DNA of 17,603 bases from the NCBI GenBank assembly GCA_038240295.1, contig JBBSDW010000064.1, forward strand, positions 1 through 17,603, written 5' to 3'. The notes under the pieces were generated by a model. The model saw only the letters and a program-made list of their open reading frames with translations, did not search any database and was not told the origin of the DNA. This DNA is from JABDDM01 sp038240295. Lineage in GTDB: Bacteria > Bacteroidota > Ignavibacteria > Palsa-1295. Made by a program: the position numbers and the translations under genes. Below, in pieces: positions 1-7,119 of the stretch (the stretch's first letter is position 1; each line of letters opens with the position of its first letter).

Positions 1-2340
1 ATTCAGGCTGCGCTACAATCCGATCCAGATCTTGCGCTCAACATGCGCATGGAATCTGGATTGTGGCAGTCGGACGAGGAACGTGCGTTCTACATGGATT
101 CCCGAAACGCTGCTCAGGAGTTCTCTCAAGAAGCGTGGCTAAGGCTACAGGAAACGATCCAGTTACACGCCGACTGGTTCAATCGCTTTCATTCTAACGG
201 CGATGAATCGGCGAGATATATCGGAGCCGAACAGCTCTCCGATATTGATCGAGCAATGATTTTCGAAGAAGGCCGCAAGCCCTACGAATTCGATTTTATC
301 ACCGAAGAGATTAATCACCTGGTCGGCGAGCAAATCGCAAATCGCACCGAGTGGAACGCGGTGCCTCTGCTTCCTAGCCTCATGCCGGAACAGCAGCAGG
401 CCGACGCCGCAAATCACTTGCTTAAGTGGACGGCACAAGCGAATAGGAATCAGTGGCAGCAATCAGCCACACAGGTTTACAAAGACGGGCTCGTGCGTGG
501 TATGGGAGTGCTTGGCGTTGGATTGAACCCAGACGATCCTATGGGCGCGATTCGCTTAAAGCGCGCGCGCCCTCAAGAATTTATCTGGGATATTGCTTCG
601 ACGGAAGATGGTCAACTGAACGGCACCGCAAGTCTGACGCGCCGTTATACTCGACGCCGGACTGAACTTGCATGGGAATATCGGGAGTGGATGGTAGATA
701 TTCTCCAAATGTCTCCAAATCTCTCTACGGGATACGGCACCTACGACTTTTTCTATAATATGATGCAACCGCGTGTTGGAGCATCGACGAACCGGATCGA
801 ACAGCCAGTTCAGTTCAATCCTACTATGCAAACGATCTGGGGCGGTCGTCTTCCGGTTTGTGAGCACTATGTTCGCAGAAAAGTATCTCGGTGGGTCGTC
901 TTCGATGGTATTGCCGATAAAACCTACTCCTTCGACAATCAGCAAAACGCGATTGCTGCACGTCAAATGCTCTTCAACTTTTGGACTCAATCCGGCTCTT
1001 TGCAGCAGATGGGATTGAGGGCACCGGCTCTAAGTGCAGTCATGCCGAATCAGGTCACGGTTCTCGATCGGTACGACTATATCGGTACAGTGATGGTGCG
1101 TGTGCGTTCGGAGGAGTATCCCGAATTCCCGTACAAGTTTTTCATCCCGGACTGGTACGACGGAACAATGGTCTCTCGTGTCGAGCGCGTAAAGCCTCGC
1201 CAGCGATTAGTAAACCGCCTTATGAGTCACATGGACCAAATGGCGTCTGGGATGAAGGCGCAGGGTATCGTCAACAAAGCGTATCTGAGTGATAAGTTGA
1301 CGGATGAAGAGATTCAATTACAATTTACCGAGCCTGGTAAAATGTGGATTGTAGATCAAACGCAGCCGAACTTCGATATTTCTAGAGTGCTGCATGTGAC
1401 GCAGGTTCCGAATGTCGGCCCTGTCATCCTTCCGTTGCTCAATCTTGTATCCGAATCGGTTAAAGGCGCCTTTGGCGGTAACGTCCAGACGGGTACACCG
1501 GATTATTCCGGTCAGTCGGGCACGTCTCAAGAAGCACTCCTTGCTGCCGGTGGCGTGAGCCGTATGTACCTCCATGATGCGTTTCGCATCTTCACGGAGC
1601 AAGTAGGCAAGTCAATCATTTACTACGGACAATTTCTTGATCCGACAACGCGGATGCGCGTTATCAATGAATCGGGGCAGGCGGATATTACAAGTTTCGA
1701 TCAATCCGGTATTCTTGCGTTCGGGGATCTCGGATTTGAGGTGCTGGTAGCGGAGAAGTCGGTCAATCCTTCGGAGCAATCGCGCCGCTTCGCGCAGTTC
1801 ATGGCTCTCGCGGGTCAGATGCCGGAGAACGCGCCCGACTTTATGCCTCTGATCCTGAAATACATCGACATCCCGTTCAATGACAAACAGGAAGTGATGC
1901 AAAATATGCAAGCGCGCCAGCAGCAGCAATCGCAACTGGCCGAGCGTGCGCAGCAATTAAGCGAACAGGCGCAGTTGACGAAGGACGCGGTGCAAAAAGG
2001 CAACCTGATGATCAAGGCTGCGGAGCTCGATATTCTGGCTCGCAATCCGGTCAGGTGGAACGGGCAGGTGAAGATACCTGGTACGCCTGAATTGCTCGAA
2101 GCAATGATGCGCCAGGGCGGGATAGATGCCTCTGCGGTCAACGTGGCGGCTTCGCTGGCCGGTAAGTCGATGATGGATCAAGCTACTCGTGACATGGCGC
2201 AACTGCATGAAAATCAATTGATGACACCGGATCAACGGACGCTGATTGCGGCAAAAGCGTCTCAAGCAAAAGTGGCGGCAAGCTCGCAGAAAGATCAAGT
2301 TGCACGGTCGCTTAAGGGTGACGAAAACATAAAGGACTAA
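1..2340 (+). CDS. Phage portal protein (5' partial), P22-like portal family
   Basis: The portal forms the dodecameric ring at one capsid vertex through which DNA is packaged and ejected. The frame is open back to base 1 (14 extra codons before the ATG at 43, which has no ribosome binding site), so the true start is probably upstream; 779 residues are visible. Counting from the ATG at 43, residues 91-100 (NHLVGEQIAN) followed by R, residues 148-160 (DGLVRGMGVLGVG) and residues 174-186 (RARPQEFIWDIAS) follow the P22-type portal pattern: a helix with V-G-E/N-R, a G-x-G-x-G strand and a P-x-x-F/V-x-x-D segment. The length also fits that family, which is longer than the lambda or HK97 portals. The last 150 residues are Gln-rich and helical, as in the P22 barrel, and include QARQQQQSQ. 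The scaffold and capsid genes follow, as expected for a portal. No terminase is seen because the window begins inside this gene. Confidence 0.85.
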   Translation: MQAALQSDPDLALNMRMESGLWQSDEERAFYMDSRNAAQEFSQEAWLRLQETIQLHADWFNRFHSNGDESARYIGAEQLSDIDRAMIFEEGRKPYEFDFITEEINHLVGEQIANRTEWNAVPLLPSLMPEQQQADAANHLLKWTAQANRNQWQQSATQVYKDGLVRGMGVLGVGLNPDDPMGAIRLKRARPQEFIWDIASTEDGQLNGTASLTRRYTRRRTELAWEYREWMVDILQMSPNLSTGYGTYDFFYNMMQPRVGASTNRIEQPVQFNPTMQTIWGGRLPVCEHYVRRKVSRWVVFDGIADKTYSFDNQQNAIAARQMLFNFWTQSGSLQQMGLRAPALSAVMPNQVTVLDRYDYIGTVMVRVRSEEYPEFPYKFFIPDWYDGTMVSRVERVKPRQRLVNRLMSHMDQMASGMKAQGIVNKAYLSDKLTDEEIQLQFTEPGKMWIVDQTQPNFDISRVLHVTQVPNVGPVILPLLNLVSESVKGAFGGNVQTGTPDYSGQSGTSQEALLAAGGVSRMYLHDAFRIFTEQVGKSIIYYGQFLDPTTRMRVINESGQADITSFDQSGILAFGDLGFEVLVAEKSVNPSEQSRRFAQFMALAGQMPENAPDFMPLILKYIDIPFNDKQEVMQNMQARQQQQSQLAERAQQLSEQAQLTKDAVQKGNLMIKAAELDILARNPVRWNGQVKIPGTPELLEAMMRQGGIDASAVNVAASLAGKSMMDQATRDMAQLHENQLMTPDQRTLIAAKASQAKVAASSQKDQVARSLKGDENIKD

Positions 2341-2368
2341 TAGGTGCGCGGGAGATAGCGGGGTGCTA

Positions 2369-2411
2369 ATCGTCAATGGGTATTTCGCCGGTTCGACTCC
2401 GGTGTGACGAT
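2369..2411 (+). other. tRNA-like hairpin (acceptor stem plus T-arm, no D or anticodon arm)
   Basis: A perfect 7-bp outer stem pairs ATCGTCA (2369-2375) with TGACGAT (2405-2411). Directly stacked inside it is a 6-bp stem, 2386-2391 with 2399-2404 including one G-T pair, which closes a 7-base loop TTCGACT. That loop fits the tRNA T-loop consensus TTCRANY exactly. Only 10 bases (2376-2385) separate the two stems on the 5' side, where a real tRNA would have its D, anticodon and variable parts. The end reads TCAA rather than NCCA. This is not a normal tRNA gene. It may be a tRNA mimic, a tRNA remnant from recombination, or an RNase P/RNase Z processing signal. Confidence 0.4.
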
Positions 2412-2413
2412 CA

Positions 2414-2436
2414 AAGTTGGGGACTCGCCCTAACTT
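2414..2436 (+). terminator. Strong hairpin, possible terminator or processing site
   Basis: AAGTTGGGG (2414-2422) pairs over 9 bp with CCCTAACTT (2428-2436), including one G-T pair, around the 5-base loop ACTCG. It begins 3 bases after the tRNA-like hairpin. The following bases (GTATTTG) are only mildly T-rich, so intrinsic termination would be weak. An RNA stability or processing element is equally possible. Confidence 0.35.
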
Positions 2437-2521
2437 GTATTTGAAAACGAGTGTGCGCGACTTGAGCATGGGTCGCTCTCAGGCCAAACAACCGCGCTGT
2501 TCGTTTCGAGTACCATTTTTA

Positions 2522-2543
2522 TCATTGCTCTGCCATGCAATGA
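2522..2543 (+). repeat. 7-bp inverted repeat in the scaffold leader
   Basis: TCATTGC (2522-2528) is perfectly inverted as GCAATGA (2537-2543) around 8 bases. It lies about 65 bases upstream of the scaffold start, just after a short T-run (2517-2520). It could be an operator-like site or a leader hairpin; nothing further can be said from sequence alone. Confidence 0.3.
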
Positions 2544-2607
2544 GCGATCTGAACGCGAATGCGTCAAACACCCGCTCGAAGCTTATGGGGGCAGTTACAT
2601 CGAGATT

Positions 2608-4038
2608 ATGTCAAAAGCAAAAGAGAAAACAGACTCTGTAGCGACGGAGAGTAAACAGCCAACTCCGAATACACGTAGTACGCAAGATGACCTTGCAGGA
2701 CTTTTCGCGGGTAAGCCGCTCGAAGCTCCGAAAGCGAGTCGTGCGGACGTTGTGGATATGGAGGTAGTAGAGCCTATTAGCAATCCAGAATCAAGCATTG
2801 ATGATCGGACGTCTATGGAGATGTTCGGAATGAATGCTCGTGGTGCTGCGGAAACTGCGACTCAGGGACAGTTGCAACCGGAATCACAACCGGCGGTAGC
2901 TGCTGGTGACGAACCAAAGAATGTCGAGACCAAGAATGAACCGCGCGATTTTAATGCGCTCTCAAACGAAGAAGTCACTGCACTGACAGACGATACAACC
3001 ATCACTGTCAACGGTACTCCGACGACATTCGGAGCGCATAAGCAAACTCGCGGTTATGTTGACTACCAAAAAGCAATGTGGGAGGCGCAAGATGCTAAAA
3101 AGCAACTTGCAAGCGAACGCCTCGAACTTGAACGTCTAAAGAAAGAACTGGAAGTTGAGAGGGCTACATCGGGCGCTGTATTTAGCGATCCGTTTACTGC
3201 TCGTGTCGCTGCGTTAAAACTCACTGGCGCTTCGGAAGAAGAAGCGCTTGCCGGAGCCGCAGCCGCAACGGGAAGAGTCCTCTCGCAGCCTGGAAGCGCA
3301 CCGGCGGGGCCTCCGAAAATCGGCTCACACGAATACTATCTGCAAGATCCGAATGAAGTATTCGATCCGAAGGTAGACCCGGGAAGCTATCAGGACTTCT
3401 TTCTTAAGCACGTTGAGGCTCGTGGCCGTCAAGCCGCTCGTGAAGAGAACCTGCGCTTTGATGAACAGCGCAGGACGGAGCGAAAAGCCGAACAGGATAG
3501 ACTTGCCGAAGAACAGAAGCGGACTGCTGCCGAAAATCAAATTCGGAATCAGCGTATTGACGCAAACAAAGAAACGTTTCGTGGGGTCATTGACAATGCA
3601 CTCGCTGCTCGTAAGGGCATCGCCGGTGTACTCACTGGCGAACAGAAGGAATATATTCTGAGCCAGCTTATCGAAGCCGGTCAGTCGCTTCCTACGCCTG
3701 TCAAGATCAACGATGACAATTGGCTTGCTACGAATACGCTTACTGTCCCGCAAATCAATCGCATGGTAGATAGTATGGTTGTCGATCCAAAAGTGTTTCC
3801 ACGATCTACAGCGCAAACATCGTCACAGCAAGCTGCCGTACCGGATGCGTTACGCGGTGCAGCCGAACCGAAAACATTCAACAAGCCAATTGGCGCGGGC
3901 GGATCTTCTGCCTCCGGCGGTGGTGCTGCGGTCGAAATGACTACGGCGCGCCGACCTTTGGGGAATACCGAGGCCACAAAAAGTGCTCTCGAACAAATTC
4001 TCTCAACCGGAAAGCCGATGTTTCAGCCGCCTGCGTAA
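2608..4038 (+). CDS. Capsid scaffolding protein
   Basis: Scaffold proteins fill the procapsid, direct the capsid protein into the right shell and then leave or are degraded. No single motif is recognised; the call rests on position between portal and capsid genes and on composition. The 476-residue product has a polar disordered N-terminus (about residues 1-115), a helical coiled-coil segment around 155-190 rich in K, E and L (KKQLASERLELERLKKEL), and a second charged helix around 270-330 (RRTERKAEQDRLAEEQKR). The tail is Gly/Ser/Ala-rich (GGSSASGGGAA), and the final 15-20 residues are a likely capsid-binding end. The ATG at 2608 is the first in this frame after the gap and lacks a clear Shine-Dalgarno sequence. 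The capsid gene starts 28 bases after its stop. A non-scaffold internal head protein is the main alternative. Confidence 0.7.
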   Translation: MSKAKEKTDSVATESKQPTPNTRSTQDDLAGLFAGKPLEAPKASRADVVDMEVVEPISNPESSIDDRTSMEMFGMNARGAAETATQGQLQPESQPAVAAGDEPKNVETKNEPRDFNALSNEEVTALTDDTTITVNGTPTTFGAHKQTRGYVDYQKAMWEAQDAKKQLASERLELERLKKELEVERATSGAVFSDPFTARVAALKLTGASEEEALAGAAAATGRVLSQPGSAPAGPPKIGSHEYYLQDPNEVFDPKVDPGSYQDFFLKHVEARGRQAAREENLRFDEQRRTERKAEQDRLAEEQKRTAAENQIRNQRIDANKETFRGVIDNALAARKGIAGVLTGEQKEYILSQLIEAGQSLPTPVKINDDNWLATNTLTVPQINRMVDSMVVDPKVFPRSTAQTSSQQAAVPDALRGAAEPKTFNKPIGAGGSSASGGGAAVEMTTARRPLGNTEATKSALEQILSTGKPMFQPPA

Positions 4039-4066
4039 ATGAAGGCACTAACGCATTTTAAGTATT

Positions 4067-5296
4067 ATGGCTAATCCAGCTAATGTCCCGTATATCGGGA
4101 CTCCGACAGTCGGTGTTGACGCGACACTCGGATTCTCTATCGGTCAGCAAACGTTAGAAGTGCAGCCTGGGATGCTCTCGCATGATGCGGTGAGCTCTCC
4201 TATGATGTCCTTTCTTCAGAATATGCCGGGGCGCCTCAAGCCGACTTCTCAGGAGGATTTTTACTGGAATGAAATCCAGATCGATCATCCGAGTTTCGCT
4301 TGTGATGCTGGCGCTGCGGGCGGTGGTACAACGATCGTCGTTAAACTCGACTATCCTGCTATCATTCCTGGGCAGATGCTCTCCGAGCGTGTCACGAATC
4401 AGTATTTCATCTGTAACTCGGTGACGTATACAGATGGTGGTACGACGTCGACCTGCACGTTGCAGCTTCCAGCCGGAACGACGATTGCTACGATCCCCGC
4501 GAACACACAGTTTATCGACTGTGCGCCTGCAATGATCGAGGGCGGCGATTACCTCGCCTCTGTCACTCGTTCGCCGGAAACATTCTCCGGTACGACAACC
4601 ACGAAGTCTGTCTCTGTGGAGATTACAACTCAAAAGGCGCTTTCTCCTCAGTATTGGGGTATGGCGTGGGATCTTGATAAGCTCGGGCAGAGCACGGCAA
4701 TCAAGAAGGGTATCGAGCGCGATTTCCTTAATTCGCAGTTTAATAATGTGACCGGCTATACACAGGCCGCTCCGACTGCAACAAAATCTGGAAATCTTCG
4801 CACGACTCGCGGACTGCTTCAGTCTATTGTGTCGAATACGTTCTCGGCGCCTCAGTCGGGTACGATCACGCAGCAGGTGCTCTATAACTTTTTCCAGTAC
4901 GGAATGTGGCCTAATCAGTATGTGGGTTCGGCTATCAAGTTGTTGCTCGTAGGGGCTGGCACTGCCGCCGATATGTCACAGTGGATGACTTCGTTCTATC
5001 GCACGGAGATCATCGGTAATCAAATGTTCGGTATCAATGTGACCGGCCTTAAGTGGACGGATAAAGTTGCGATCGTGATGCAGGAGCCACAGTTTTATCA
5101 GACTGCGGGTCTTTATCATGGTGCGCTTGGTATCGATCCAGACAAGATTTTCGCTCGTCAGTACGGCGATAACTTGTTTGAAATGATCAACACAAGCCAG
5201 CCGCAGTCGAGCACGCACTCGATGGCCATTGTGTCGATGCTTGGTCTTGAGACACAGTTTGAGTTCGCTCACTCTGCTCTCTACAACTTCAACTAA
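4067..5296 (+). CDS. Major capsid protein, HK97 fold
   Basis: This 409-residue protein would build the icosahedral head. It follows the scaffold gene directly and precedes a strong terminator-like hairpin, as capsid genes often do. The pattern resembles the large capsid proteins of SU10/N4-type phages: a short N-terminal arm, then P-T-S-Q-E-D-F-Y-W-N-E around residues 59-69 where that family has a similar aromatic-acidic segment, and a middle domain rich in Thr/Gly strands. A long helix (about 200-225, KKGIERDFLNSQFN) comes next. The C-terminal half alternates strands and Gly turns and ends in SMAIVSMLGLETQFEFAHSAL, typical of the last strand of this fold. An insertion at about 120-170 contains several cysteines. 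No Shine-Dalgarno sequence precedes the ATG; the upstream bases are T/A-rich. The fold is inferred, not computed. Confidence 0.8.
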   Translation: MANPANVPYIGTPTVGVDATLGFSIGQQTLEVQPGMLSHDAVSSPMMSFLQNMPGRLKPTSQEDFYWNEIQIDHPSFACDAGAAGGGTTIVVKLDYPAIIPGQMLSERVTNQYFICNSVTYTDGGTTSTCTLQLPAGTTIATIPANTQFIDCAPAMIEGGDYLASVTRSPETFSGTTTTKSVSVEITTQKALSPQYWGMAWDLDKLGQSTAIKKGIERDFLNSQFNNVTGYTQAAPTATKSGNLRTTRGLLQSIVSNTFSAPQSGTITQQVLYNFFQYGMWPNQYVGSAIKLLLVGAGTAADMSQWMTSFYRTEIIGNQMFGINVTGLKWTDKVAIVMQEPQFYQTAGLYHGALGIDPDKIFARQYGDNLFEMINTSQPQSSTHSMAIVSMLGLETQFEFAHSALYNFN

Positions 5297-5302
5297 TCGT
5301 GA

Positions 5303-5350
5303 GGTGGGGGACAGCGAATGCTGCCCTCCACCGATTTGTCTTTATTATTA
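5303..5350 (+). terminator. Rho-independent terminator-like hairpin after the capsid gene
   Basis: GGTGGGGG (5303-5310) pairs with CCTCCACC after the spacer base (5325-5332), including one G-T pair. After a single A/C mismatch, CAGC (5312-5315) pairs with GCTG (5320-5323) around a GAAT loop. The stem therefore has 12 bp and is followed by the T-rich run GATTTGTCTTTATTATT. It starts 6 bases after the capsid stop codon. Partial termination here would keep capsid transcript high relative to the tail genes. The T-run is interrupted, so read-through is likely. Confidence 0.65.
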
Positions 5351-5356
5351 ACGACT

Positions 5357-6037
5357 ATGCCTACATTAGTGAATAGCGACTGTGTAACAACCGCGCTGGA
5401 CAACAATCCTTTTGCGGACGATCCGATGTCCGACGTGAGAAAGCGCCGCGTTCCGATCAAGCGTTCGAACATTAATAATCTTCCGAAAGCATGCTATGTG
5501 ACGCCGATGGTGCGTAACTACGCTGAGCTTGTTCGCAGTTCGCGCAATCAGGTCAGCGTTGACAAGTATTCGAATCCTGCTGTTGGGTTCGTAATGATCG
5601 AACTGAGTAAGCCGATCTTGACGGACGACAACAAGATGGCGAATCAGAAGAAGATTTATTCTATTCCGATCAATTTTCGGACGGACGATCCCGAAGTAGT
5701 GCTTGCGCTTCGCGACGGATTCAAGACGGAAGACATTGTTGCTGCGCTCGCGCAGAACGGCGCACATGGCAAGATGTACCGGATGACGCGCATTCCCGAC
5801 GAAGATATTATTGAGACATACGAAGAGGACATGTTCTCGGCGGACGTCTTCGATCGCAATGCTCCGTTTGTCGAAGGCGCTCCTCGGGAGAAGTCAGAAG
5901 CGATTGCTGCGATTGAGAAGAAAATTAACTACGGTGAGAAGCGTGCCGATCCATTGAGTATCGGTAGAGCTTCCGTTCGTGGCCGCGTTCGCGCTCCTCA
6001 GGGTGTTACGGTACCCGAAACGGGCGTTTCGATCTAA
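5357..6037 (+). CDS. Unrecognised head-region protein downstream of the capsid gene
   Basis: I do not recognise this 226-residue protein. It is hydrophilic, has no membrane segment or signal peptide, and contains a basic patch near its start (RKRRVPIKR). A mixed strand/helix core follows (YVTPMVRNYAELVRSSRN, then GFVMIELSKPILTDDNK), then an acidic stretch (IPDEDIIETYEEDMFSAD) and a charged C-terminal third. The frame also has an ATG at 5318, which would give 239 residues, but it sits in the loop of the terminator hairpin; the ATG at 5357 just beyond the T-run is therefore preferred. Position right after the capsid gene suggests a head decoration, completion or minor capsid role, which is inference only. 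Its spacing and frame use leave little doubt that it is a real gene. Confidence 0.7.
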   Translation: MPTLVNSDCVTTALDNNPFADDPMSDVRKRRVPIKRSNINNLPKACYVTPMVRNYAELVRSSRNQVSVDKYSNPAVGFVMIELSKPILTDDNKMANQKKIYSIPINFRTDDPEVVLALRDGFKTEDIVAALAQNGAHGKMYRMTRIPDEDIIETYEEDMFSADVFDRNAPFVEGAPREKSEAIAAIEKKINYGEKRADPLSIGRASVRGRVRAPQGVTVPETGVSI

Positions 6038-6188
6038 CAAAGTTGAGTGAGTTGCCCTGCTGCTATCGAGAGAATGAGCAAGCCGCCGTTTATTCATTTC
6101 CAACGACTGTCGGCGGTCTCTGTCGGGAGTAGCGATTCTTAAGGTGTAGCGGGGCACTCCTCTTTTTACATTCTATTCCGTTCTGATC
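6038..6188 (+). other. Second non-coding gap, 151 bases
   Basis: The gap opens with CAAAGTTG (6038-6045) and GCCCT (6054-6058), a block also present at 2412-2431 in the first gap. It further holds a 6-bp stem, CCGCCG (6083-6088) with CGGCGG (6111-6116), around a 22-base loop, and TAGCGGGG (6147-6154), also present at 2356-2363. A 22-codon ORF (6074-6142) is possible but unsupported. The end is T/C-rich and leads into the next start without a Shine-Dalgarno sequence. Confidence 0.4.
6126..6167 (+). terminator. Weak terminator-like structure
   Basis: GGAGT (6126-6130) pairs with ACTCC (6156-6160) around a 25-base loop and is followed by TCTTTTT (6161-6167). Inside, GTG (6144-6146) can pair with CAC (6155-6157) as an alternative. 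The T-run is good but the stem is short and the loop long, so this may be only a T-rich leader for the next gene. Confidence 0.25.
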
Positions 6189-6512
6189 ATGTCTATCAAA
6201 GTATTAGCCAAAGGCAAGCATTACGAGCTTCCTGGGTATTTGCCGCTTCGTCTTGGAAGTATTCTTGGTACCGTCTCAACGGCAGAACTGACACAGATTC
6301 TTCTCGACCGCTTCGATCATTTGGATCATACGGATCGCTCGGAAGAGACGAATACGTGCCTTGCTATGATCGCTGCCGACTATACGTTCAAACCAAAGGA
6401 GAATCTTCTAAGCGCTGTCAGTCCGGCGTATCCCGTATTGGATGAATCTTCGCTTGCTCCGATCGTAGTCGACGAAGAGCCTGCGCGAAAGAAAAGCTTC
6501 TTCGGTAGATAA
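6189..6512 (+). CDS. Small unrecognised structural-region protein, 107 residues
   Basis: No known family is recognised. The product has a short strand-turn start (MSIKVLAKGKHYELPG), a predicted helix pair around residues 20-60 (SILGTVSTAELTQILLDRFDHL) and a helix-like segment with T-C-L-A-M-I-A-A-D-Y. It ends in a charged Pro-rich tail with a basic end (ARKKSFFGR). It has no membrane segment. Its stop codon overlaps the next start (TAATG at 6510-6514), so the two are probably translationally coupled. Position between a head gene and the adaptor-like genes suggests a head completion or assembly role. Start choice is secure only in that it is the first ATG in frame; there is no Shine-Dalgarno sequence. 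Confidence 0.65.
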   Translation: MSIKVLAKGKHYELPGYLPLRLGSILGTVSTAELTQILLDRFDHLDHTDRSEETNTCLAMIAADYTFKPKENLLSAVSPAYPVLDESSLAPIVVDEEPARKKSFFGR

Positions 6513-7117
6513 TGACCGGCAATGATCTTCTTGGTAGAATGCGCGCGTTGCTTCGTGATACAGGTCGCGGAATGGCAACCGCTTCGCGCTTCTATCAAGA
6601 CGATATGTTGCTGCAATGTTTGAATCTTGCGATTGCAGAGACGGCGCACGATCTTATCGACCCGCCGCCGCCAAAGCAAGGCGAACCTACCGTCCGGCCT
6701 GCGCCGATTGCTGTTAATCGTCTCTATAAGATCTTCGGGGCGACAAGCGGGACAACGGTTCCTGACGATTTTTGGCAACTCGAATGTGGATATACAGTGG
6801 ACGGCGGTGGGACGTTTGTCAGCTACGTGCCTTCGGTGGATCTCAAAACGGGCGAACGGTACTATTATCTGGCGAGTCATAGGGTATATGTGAAAAACGA
6901 GGCGTTCATTGGTCCGCAAGATTACGTGCTCTACCTATCGTTTCCTGCTCCGGTGGCAGCGAGCGACACACCGCTTACGACGTTCAGCGACGGGTTCTAT
7001 GCGACTGCGAAGCTTCGGGCTTGTCGCGATGCGCTGTTTCAGGAAGATCGGGACGCTGCCGATCGGTACAATTTTTTGCATCAGGAATATCTTCGTAGTG
7101 TGATAACGCTCAAATAA
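6512..7117 (+). CDS. Head-to-tail adaptor-like protein 1
   Basis: The 201-residue product fits the head-tail adaptor pattern (P22 gp4 / gp6-like connectors that ring the portal). Residues 1-50 form helices (LLGRMRALLRDTG; MLLQCLNLAIAETAHDL). Residues 80-150 form a strand-rich insert opening with VPDDFWQLE, the P-x-D/N-F/Y-x-x-L/I segment common in these proteins, and containing RVYVKNEAF and DYVLYLSFPAPV. Residues 160-200 return to helices (ATAKLRACRDALFQEDRDAADRY). It is the first of five consecutive genes with this layout and overlaps the previous stop by one base. Its likely job is to bind the underside of the portal ring. The call is from pattern, not from a profile search. Confidence 0.6.
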   Translation: MTGNDLLGRMRALLRDTGRGMATASRFYQDDMLLQCLNLAIAETAHDLIDPPPPKQGEPTVRPAPIAVNRLYKIFGATSGTTVPDDFWQLECGYTVDGGGTFVSYVPSVDLKTGERYYYLASHRVYVKNEAFIGPQDYVLYLSFPAPVAASDTPLTTFSDGFYATAKLRACRDALFQEDRDAADRYNFLHQEYLRSVITLK

Positions 7118-7119
7118 GA

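Larger units (their letters stand above)
2341..2607 (+). promoter_or_regulatory. Structured non-coding gap between portal and scaffold genes
   Basis: This 267-base gap is the longest in an otherwise tightly packed gene block and contains no convincing gene. It holds, in order, a small stem (TAGC, 2356-2359, with GCTA, 2365-2368), a tRNA-like hairpin, a 9-bp hairpin and a 7-bp inverted repeat at 2522-2543, which are listed separately. The placement suggests a control region (promoter, processing site or terminator) for the scaffold and capsid transcript, which must be made in large amounts. I cannot identify a sigma-70 promoter with both boxes; TTGAAA at 2441 has no good -10 box at normal spacing. 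A phage-specific promoter cannot be excluded. Confidence 0.4.

Noticed and set aside
2339..2414. A full-length tRNA gene ending in the T-arm at 2387-2403
   Set aside because: No matching 5' acceptor strand is found at normal distance, no anticodon arm with a 5-bp stem and 7-base loop can be drawn, and CCA is absent. Only the minimal tRNA-like hairpin is supported.
4039..4066. A regulatory element between scaffold and capsid genes
   Set aside because: The 28-base spacer has no inverted repeat, T-run or ribosome binding site that I can support.
163..4633. Minus-strand reading frames of 90-180 codons opposite portal, scaffold and capsid genes
   Set aside because: They lie opposite clearly functional genes, have no ribosome binding sites or recognisable domains, and are rich in Arg, His and Cys, as expected for antisense frames of this codon usage.
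6074..6142. A 22-residue ORF starting MSKPPFIHF in the gap before the 107-residue gene
   Set aside because: It has no Shine-Dalgarno site and no stop-start overlap with its neighbours, and it spans a predicted stem. Length alone is compatible with chance.
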